Assembly: GCA_019188255.1 (NCBI GenBank)
Contig: JAETXT010000004.1
Location: forward strand, 2,790,001 to 2,854,000
Direction of reading: 5' to 3'
Origin: Verticillium longisporum
Lineage: Eukaryota; Ascomycota; Sordariomycetes; Glomerellales; Plectosphaerellaceae
DNA: 64,000 nucleotides
Numbering within the stretch: the first letter of the stretch is position 1; each line of letters starts with the position of its first letter. The position numbers and the translations under genes are program-made. Shown piece by piece: positions 57,465-64,000 of this stretch. The notes beneath the pieces are model-generated. The model did no database searches and was not told the origin of the DNA. It saw nothing but the letters and a program-made list of their open reading frames with translations.

Positions 57465-59765
57465 ATGAAGTCAGTCTTGCGAGCCGTTGCCACGCGTGCA
57501 ACATGCAGCAAACCTGCCTTTCGCCATGGCTTTGCGACCACCTGCCGAGCGCCATTCCGGGTGAGTTGTGGTATGCGCTGGAGATCTTCAACGACGGCTG
57601 CTGATTCGCGATAGGAGGCCGCTGTGTACAATAGGAAAGGCGGTGTCAGCGCCGCTGCGTCGAAGAACAAGAAGCGATACGAAGTCTTCAGGTCCATGGT
57701 CATAACACAGTTCAACAACGTCCTCGACGAATTCGGCAACTGGTCCGAATCCAACCAAGAACTTCGAAGCTTCGGCGTGCGTAGTGAACATGGACTGGCA
57801 AACGAAGCCGCCCTCTTTCGAAAGGCCATCAGCGATGCCATAGCGATGGCTACGAACGGCAATGTCGCCAGGACAACAAATCCTCTCTTCTGGTCGCTGC
57901 GAGACGCTTTTATCCGAGGGGACGTCAAGGGGTTAACGTCGGAGATTCGGTACTCCTTTCAAAGCTTTATGATGCGGAGCCGCATGTCGGCGGATGTGAC
58001 GAAGAGACAGAAGCAGATGGCCGACTTCCGCTACCCCATGGAATGGTTTCCGGCAACAAGAGCCTTGCAGCGGACAATACATCTCCACGTGGGCCCGACA
58101 AACTCTGGTAAAACATACCATGCGCTCAAGGCGCTGGAAAACGCCAAGTCGGGTATATACGGCGGCCCCTTGCGTTTGTTGGCCCACGAGGTGTACGCTC
58201 GCTTCACCGCCAAGGGAAAGCCATGTGCCATGGTCACTGGCGAAGAGCAGCGGATTCCTGAGGGTGTCGACAACTACTTCATCAGCTGCACGGTCGAGAT
58301 GACGCCGCTGAACCGTCTGGTAGATGTAGCTGTGATCGACGAGATCCAAATGATTGGTGATCCGGAACGCGGTTGGGCCTGGACACAAGCTCTCCTCGGC
58401 GTCATGGCCAAGGAGGTCCACCTCTGCGGCGAAGAGCGGGCGGTGGACCTTGTCAAGTCTATTTGTTCCGCCCTCGGCGACAAATGTGTGGTGCACAGGT
58501 ACGAGAGGCTAAGTCCGCTTCAGACCATGAAAAAGAGTCTCAAGGGAGATTTGTCCAAACTGGAGAAGGGTGACGCCGTCGTCGCTTTCAGCCGAGTTGG
58601 CCTGCACGGTCTGAAGAAGGCCATCGAAGAGAAGACTGGAAAACGCTGCGCCATTGTGTATGGTTCTCTACCCCCTGAGACGAGGGCCCAGCAAGCGGCG
58701 CTCTTTAACGACCCTGACAACGAGTACGACTTCTTAGTGGCAAGTGATGCCATTGGCATGGGCTTGAATTTGGAGGTCAAGCGGATCATCTTTGAAACAG
58801 CAGCCAAGTTTGATGGCGTAAACTTCCGTGGTCTGTCAACGTCGGAGATCAAGCAAATTGGTGGCCGCGCTGGCCGATTCAGGTCAGCCCGCCAAGCAGC
58901 GGCATCTGCTGACGGCGACGAGACCCTGGTCGAGAAAAAGAATCCAGGCCTAGTTACAACACTGGACGCCCTTGATCTTCCTCGAGTCCAAGAAGCATTC
59001 ACGCAACAGGCCGAACCACTGGAGGCTGCTTACATCAACCCTCCGGCGTTCATTTTAGAACGCTTCTCGGAGTACCTGCCCCCTGACACGCCATTATCGT
59101 TCATGCTGCTGCGCATCCGTGAGCTAGCCAGGGTGTCGCCGATGTTTCTGGTCGACATTTCGAGCGACGCTCTCCGCGTAGCCGATATTATCCAGGAGTT
59201 TCCCCTGACCATTCACGAACGCCTCTCCATCCTCAACGCCCCCGTCCAGCTCAACGAACCCAGCGTTGTCCACCTGGTGCAGGCAGCCGCCAACTGTCTT
59301 GCCACGCGCCAAGGCGGTGCTCTCTACGACATCCAGGAAATTGACCTGGACATCCTCGACGCGACGATCGCCGACTTTGACGGTGACGGCCGCCGCTACC
59401 TCCGCGCCATCGAGGTTCTCCACCACTCGGTCACGCTTTACCTTTGGCTAAGCTACCGCTTCCCCAACGTCTTCTCGAGCCAGGCGCTGGCGTTCCACGT
59501 CAAGGAACTCGTGCAGGCCAAGATTGAGCACCACCTGGACACGAATGTGTCGTTCCGAGCCGGGCAGCATGAGGCGATGCTTGCGAAGCGGCGCAAGGAG
59601 ATTGATAAGCGTGAGCGCGAGCAGCAGCGGGTGTTTGGTGAGGGAAATGACAAGGCCGCGATGGCTGGTGAGGAGGGGGCTGGGAAGTGGAACGAACCGG
59701 GGCACGAGGAGCCGCTTGTGGAGGACAAAACAGAGTACGAGCAACTGGAAGAAGCTCGCCGCTAA
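57465..59765 (+). CDS. suv3: Mitochondrial ATP-dependent RNA helicase Suv3
   Basis: Two exons, join(57465..57560, 57615..59765), encode 748 residues; the intron is 54 nt (GTGAGT...TAG). Exon 1 gives an Arg-rich, acid-free N-terminus (MKSVLRAVATRATCSKPAFR) typical of mitochondrial import. Motif I is GPTNSGKT (about 192-199), motif II DEIQ (in VIDEIQMIGDPERGWAWT), motif VI QIGGRAGRFRS; the Suv3 C-terminal domain follows (WLSYRFPNVFSSQALA). The tail is charged and low-complexity. Suv3 unwinds RNA as part of the mitochondrial degradosome with the exoribonuclease Dss1. The upstream exon is chosen because the exon 2 frame has no good ATG at its start and lacks targeting. Confidence 0.96.
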
Positions 59766-60274
59766 TTACGAGGCGCTTCTGGCAAGTGTCCAGAATATGG
59801 ACGGAGTGTACAACAAAGATGTTTGGATGCACACATTGGAATCATGTACAGCATGGATGGGCTAGGCGCTTCTTGTAGGTTAAAGGAGACCATCAGAAGC
59901 CATGTACAAAACACAACTCAAAGAACCATCAACTCAAGACGAAAAGTCACTAGGTCGGCTAAAAACGAATCAAACATTGGGTGCCTTCAATCCTCTCACC
60001 TTGAAACAGGTACCTTGCTGGCAGACAAGACGAGACTAGCACTAGGCTGCCAGGTCAAGCATAACGTCACCGCTGCAGGGGCCAAGGCAGCTACCGACCT
60101 ACCCCACCATCCAACACCGCGGGGCACCTTGACTTCAGAGCTCCCTAAGCTTTCCTGCAACACCCTGCAACTCCAACACTTCGCATCAATCCATCTTGGA
60201 CCTCCACTGCGTTACACCTCACAGCCGGAAAGACCTCCCACCACCGCGACGCATCCACGATCAAACAGCCCAGC
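59766..60274. other. Spacer suv3 / ubiquitin hydrolase
   Basis: 509 bp holding the suv3 3' UTR and the next promoter. A C/T-rich stretch precedes the start at 60275. Nothing else. Confidence 0.4.
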
Positions 60275-61105
60275 ATGGCCACCCCTAACCCCGACCCGCC
60301 TTCGACAGCCCCGGCCTTCATCCCCCTCGAGGCGAACCCCCAACTCATGACCACCCTCCTCCACAAGCTCGGTCTCTCCTCCGCCCTCCAGATCCACGTC
60401 GTCTACTCCCTCACAGACCCCGACCTCCTCGCCTTCATCCCCCGCCCCGCGCTAGCCCTGCTCCTCGTCTTCCCAGTCTCAGCAACCTACGAGTCCCACC
60501 GCCTCGCCGAGGACGCTCTGCTCGACGACTACAAGGGCCACGGCGACAGCGACCCCGTCGTTTGGTTCCGCCAGACCATCCGCAACGCCTGCGGCCTCAT
60601 GGGCCTCCTGCACGCCGTGGCCAACGGGCCCGCGCGGGATTACATCGGTCCGTCCTCCCGCCTGTTCTAGCCCAGCTTCCCCTCACCCCCCCCTCCGCCG
60701 CACCTGACAGACAGATTCCGCTAACGCGCAGCAGAGGCATCCTCCGACCTCGACACCCTCCTCCAGCAAGCCCTGCCCCTGCACCCCGCCGAGCGCGCCT
60801 CCCTGCTGGAGAAGAGCACGGCGCTCGCCAACGCGCACCGCAGCGCCGCGTCACAGGGCGACACGTCGGCGCCCGAGGCCACGGATGATATCGACCTGCA
60901 CTACGTCTGCTTTGTCAAGACGACCGATGGGGCGTTCTGGGAGCTCGACGGACGGAGAAAGGGCCCGTTGCAGAGGGGCCAACTCGAGGAGAGCGAAGAT
61001 GTCTTGAGCACAAAGGCGCTGACGCTGGGCCCGCTCAAGTTCCTCGAGCGGGAGGGGGCTGATTTGCGGTTTAGTGCCGTCGCTCTGGCGGGGGCTACTG
61101 ACTAG
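60275..61105 (+). CDS. Ubiquitin C-terminal hydrolase (UCHL3/Yuh1 family)
   Basis: Two exons, join(60275..60647, 60735..61105), encode 247 residues; the intron is 87 nt. Papain-like active-site elements are visible: Gln100 and Cys106 in FRQTIRNACGLMGLLHAVAN (oxyanion and nucleophile), and His/Asp in LHYVCFVKTTDG...WELDGRRKGP. It removes small adducts from the ubiquitin C-terminus and processes ubiquitin or NEDD8 precursors. The length is normal for the family. An alternative acceptor three bases upstream of the one used (CAG at 60731) would change the frame. Confidence 0.94.
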
Positions 61106-61417
61106 GGGTTGCAGAGGACAGGAAGTAGCGGGCGACGCATTGAATGAATAATGAGTGAGAATTCTGTTAGGGCCAATGATGCAGTCTATGGAATATCTGG
61201 CAACAAGGAGCTACGGTTGGCGTCTCAGCTGGAGTGGGATCTAGGAACCTGAAGCAAGCCATAATTGATACAGCACCCGCGCGGCCTCATCTTCTTCCTC
61301 ACTACCTTGATGGGACTAGGTGTCGTGATAGGCTCTTCAGTCTCGGTAGCCGGCTCGGGTGTCTCAACTGCTTCCTTAGACACGTGAGATTGATGAGACC
61401 CTTTCAAATGCCCGTGA
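61106..61417. other. Convergent spacer
   Basis: 312 bp between the two 3' ends. No supported feature. Confidence 0.4.
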
Positions 61418-62311
61418 TCAAAAGATGCCGCATGGTACGCAGATGAGCAAGACGACGGCGCCGATTCCGCAGCCGATGAGGAGATTCTCTGTAATGTCTT
61501 TGAGCTTTTCCGATGAAGACATGTCGGCACGCCGCTCTTTCCGCTGGTTGTGGGCATCGCGGATTCGTTGCTTGAGGGGCGGCTGGGACCTGTCTGGGAG
61601 CTGTGGGCTGTTGTCCGCGACTGGGGGGGATACTGGGTTCGTGTCTGGGGGTTTTCTGTTGCGGACGGGGTTCTCAGAGGGCTTCTCGGCTGGAGCCGGG
61701 GCTGGGTTTGGCTGGGGGACGGGCTTCCGTTCATTGTTGTTTAGCTTTGCCTTGATATCTTGGGCCTGCTTGTTCACGTATGCGGCAGACTTGTCGAAGG
61801 ACTTGCGCGTCGTGAGCCTCGTGCTGTTGATGCTTTCGCTGATGCTGTCTGGCCGGCCTTTCGAACCTGACGGGTTGGATCCCCCGTGCGGTTGAGGGTG
61901 TGCCTCTGGAACAACCTTTTCGGGCCAGGAGTTCGGGGGCTGGACACGTGTTGGCTGCTGGGACTTCAGGGCCGCCGGGTCCGGCGGTGTGAGGTCAAAG
62001 GTCACAGTCGGTTTAGCAGTCGATTTTCCCTTGGGAGTATCGATCGGGACGTTGTGTAAAGATGGAGGAGGAGAGAGTGTGCACTCGAGAGCAAGTATGT
62101 CCAGTTGGCCTCTAGCTTGGTCTTCGTGGATGGATGCCGGCGGCGAGAGAGTGCACTCTGGTTGAGCCATGGAGAACAGGGTGATGTCAAAAGCTGGTGC
62201 CCCACGAATTAGATATTCATATGGTGCGAGGGAGATGCTCAAGAGTTGGCAAATTTTAGGGACGATGTATTCAACAAGGTGGACTATCACAGCAAAACGC
62301 ATCTGCAGCAA
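61418..62311 (-). CDS. Unknown protein with C-terminal membrane segment
   Basis: 297 residues from the first ATG, or 250 from a second ATG at 62170 (MAQPECTLSPPASIHEDQ), which I find more likely because the first 47 residues are unlike the rest. The middle is Pro/Ser-rich and disordered, with a near-repeat (ECTLSPPASIHED and ECTLSPPPSLHNV). A basic helix (LKQRIRDAHNQRKERRAD) precedes a hydrophobic tail, LLIGCGIGAVVLLICVPCG, at the very end, so it may be tail-anchored. No family recognised. Confidence 0.5.
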   Translation of the reverse strand: MLQMRFAVIVHLVEYIVPKICQLLSISLAPYEYLIRGAPAFDITLFSMAQPECTLSPPASIHEDQARGQLDILALECTLSPPPSLHNVPIDTPKGKSTAKPTVTFDLTPPDPAALKSQQPTRVQPPNSWPEKVVPEAHPQPHGGSNPSGSKGRPDSISESINSTRLTTRKSFDKSAAYVNKQAQDIKAKLNNNERKPVPQPNPAPAPAEKPSENPVRNRKPPDTNPVSPPVADNSPQLPDRSQPPLKQRIRDAHNQRKERRADMSSSEKLKDITENLLIGCGIGAVVLLICVPCGIF

Positions 62312-63353
62312 GTGAACCTATGTACTTGTGTACGATGAAGTTGGTAGAAGGAAGCACCATGGGTGTCAGTCTTCGCCGGCTCAGTACCTGCGAATCTGAA
62401 GGACGTCAAAGCTGCCTGGGTATGGCTCCAGGACTCGACCAAATGCGACTTCCAAAACGATCAAGAGCATGGCAAACCGCCACTCTCAATCGTTTTGCAA
62501 GAAGCACATACAAACATGAGAAGGAAAGAGGCAGGCGCACCCTCGTGGAAACCTCAAAGTGACCAGGTGGACCTTCCCACACGCCCTCTTTTCATTGTAG
62601 CGAGGTCCACCAGTTCGCCATTGAACAGTCGGTACCTGCCGGACGATATCTGGTGACCACCAGACCCCCTGCCGTCAAGCAACGATGGCAGGCGAAGTGC
62701 CGGACGATGGCGGCGTAGAGTGGCGACTCAGGGCGCCTACCTTCTAGACATGGACTGATAGATGTAGGTAGTTGAAGGTGGATGCGAATAGAAAGGGTCA
62801 GATGTAAAACTAATGCGTCGAGAGCACAAAATTGGCTCTCTATACATCAATGCCGAGCAAGACGTGAAGCTGCAAGAGTAGCTTTTTATGGTTGAGGTTA
62901 AGGCCCTTGGCGTGGAGTAATGTCTTGTTTCACCTTGATTCACCGCCACCAGAGTACCCCGCGCACGTTCCCTTGGACTTGGACCTCTGGCTCCCGCTCC
63001 CGCTCCCGCACCAGAGAGTCAACCCGCTGATCCTGACCTGGCCTAAGCAGTTCTCGCAATCTGGTTACTATTTCCAACGACGCCCGTCTTTTATTCGCAA
63101 GAAACCGGATACTCACAAAGTACCCGTACCGGCCGGTGCAGTCTCCAACTCCGTCTTTCTTCAGTCCGTCACCTCTGTGGAGGCACCGACCGTCGGGCCA
63201 GGAAAGGGCAACGACTGTTGAGGGCGAACACAACCGCTACCAGCATCTCACCAGCCAGACTCAGCTTAGACTGCTGTGTCTGACCTGAGCCCTCTCTTTT
63301 CATAGGTGAAGAAGTCTCGCCCTTTGAGACGTGGCCCTCCACCAACCGCCATC
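62312..63353. other. Spacer and probable 5' region of the Mob3-like gene
   Basis: About 1 kb; no convincing coding. TTTTCATAG followed by GTGAAG at 63296-63311 is a good acceptor, suggesting a 5'-UTR intron in the downstream gene. Confidence 0.4.
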
Positions 63354-64000
63354 ATGTCAACTTCTTCTACCTCGGAGACGTTGCCCGTGTGGCTCAACCC
63401 CGCATATTCGCGGCAAATTGTCAAGGGCAACCTCATGACCCTGAGTGCGAGACCAAAGACTGTCGAGCAGGGCGAGTGGATAGCACACCACGGTCAGTCG
63501 TTTGTGGAGCGCGTTCAACGTATCCTCATTAACCCGTTTTCAGTCGTCGAGCACTACCGGAATCTTTGGAACTTCGTCCGTGTTATTCATGAGAAGGAGG
63601 AGGACGGCACCACCATTTGCAATGTCAACACCTGCCCCAAAATGTCGGCAGGGCCGTATGTTGAATACCCCTAACTCGGCTTCTACAAGGGCTGCCTAGC
63701 CATCCCCAGTACTGACCCCCTTCAGGAACCATTCCTACACCTGGCTCAACAACCGCTACCAGCCCGTTGAGCTCCCTGCACACGAGTACATGACCTTGAT
63801 GCAGCGCTGGATCGGCGGCAAGATCAACGACACCAACCTCTTCCCTACCGATCCCAACGGCGTCTCCTACGCGCCCAACCCCTCTCTGACCAGCAGCTCC
63901 AGCACATCCTCGCTGGCTGACCCTGCTTCGGACGCCGGCGCTCCTCCGGATGAGGACTGGGTCGGTCGCCGCAGCGGGTTCCCCAAGGAGTTCGCCGGCG
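63354..64000 (+). CDS. MOB-family protein (Mob3/phocein type), 5' part
   Basis: Three exons seen, join(63354..63492, 63544..63655, 63726..>64000), running off the window end. Introns are 51 and 70 nt. After the start MSTSSTSETLPVWLNPAYSR the first junction gives IAHHVVEHYRNLWNFV, then ICNVNTCPKMSAGP joined to NHSYTWLNNRYQPVELP. This is the Mob/phocein domain, with the first Cys pair of its zinc site visible. Phocein/Mob3 is a core subunit of the STRIPAK kinase-phosphatase complex that controls hyphal fusion and fruiting in sordariomycetes. Ser-rich sequence follows (TSSSSTSSLADPASDA). The start ATG is in a good context (CATCATG). Confidence 0.88.

Overview
The window is nuclear DNA of a filamentous ascomycete, most likely a sordariomycete. 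Genes carry short GT-AG introns of about 47-97 nt, coding DNA is GC-rich, and two long AT-rich islands look like transposons mutated by RIP (repeat-induced point mutation: C-to-T and G-to-A changes, coding frames full of TAA/TAG). No RNA gene or CRISPR array was recognised.

Left arm (1-6.4 kb): the 3' part of a Furry/Tao3/PAG1 cell-morphogenesis gene, the U5 snRNP protein Dib1/Dim1, and the ribosome-biogenesis protein Urb1/Npa1, the last two divergent. From about 8.4 kb a reducing polyketide synthase (PKS) relic on the minus strand is split in its acyltransferase domain by AT-rich island 1 (9337-25473). The island is bounded by hAT-like inverted repeats and an 8-bp target duplication. Nested inside are a RIP-mutated Ty1/copia element ('A'), two Fot1/pogo-type DNA transposons and an unmutated solo LTR. 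The other half of the split domain lies at 25.48-26.2 kb.

Middle (26.8-44.8 kb): a putative secreted protein, a 4E-T-like eIF4E-binding protein, Sec1/Munc18, a G-patch protein, a membrane short-chain dehydrogenase, then a compact accessory group of aldoxime dehydratase, nitrilase and Zn(II)2Cys6 regulator. The two enzymes catalyse consecutive steps (aldoxime to nitrile to acid) and are divergently transcribed. The regulator shows two frame breaks and lies next to island 2.

Island 2 (44853-54211) is one LTR retrotransposon ('B') with 207-bp LTRs and a 5-bp target duplication. It contains a second copy of copia A and a third Fot element almost identical to one in island 1. The Fot elements and the solo LTR are GC-rich, so they arrived after RIP had acted on their hosts.

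Right arm (54.2-64 kb): gene-poor at first, then housekeeping genes: a longin R-SNARE (VAMP7/Nyv1-like) divergent from the mitochondrial helicase Suv3, a ubiquitin C-terminal hydrolase, a tail-anchored-like unknown protein, and the start of a Mob3/phocein gene cut by the window edge.

Exon junctions were chosen by eye from splice signals and reading-frame continuity. Homologies come from recognised motifs; no database search was run.
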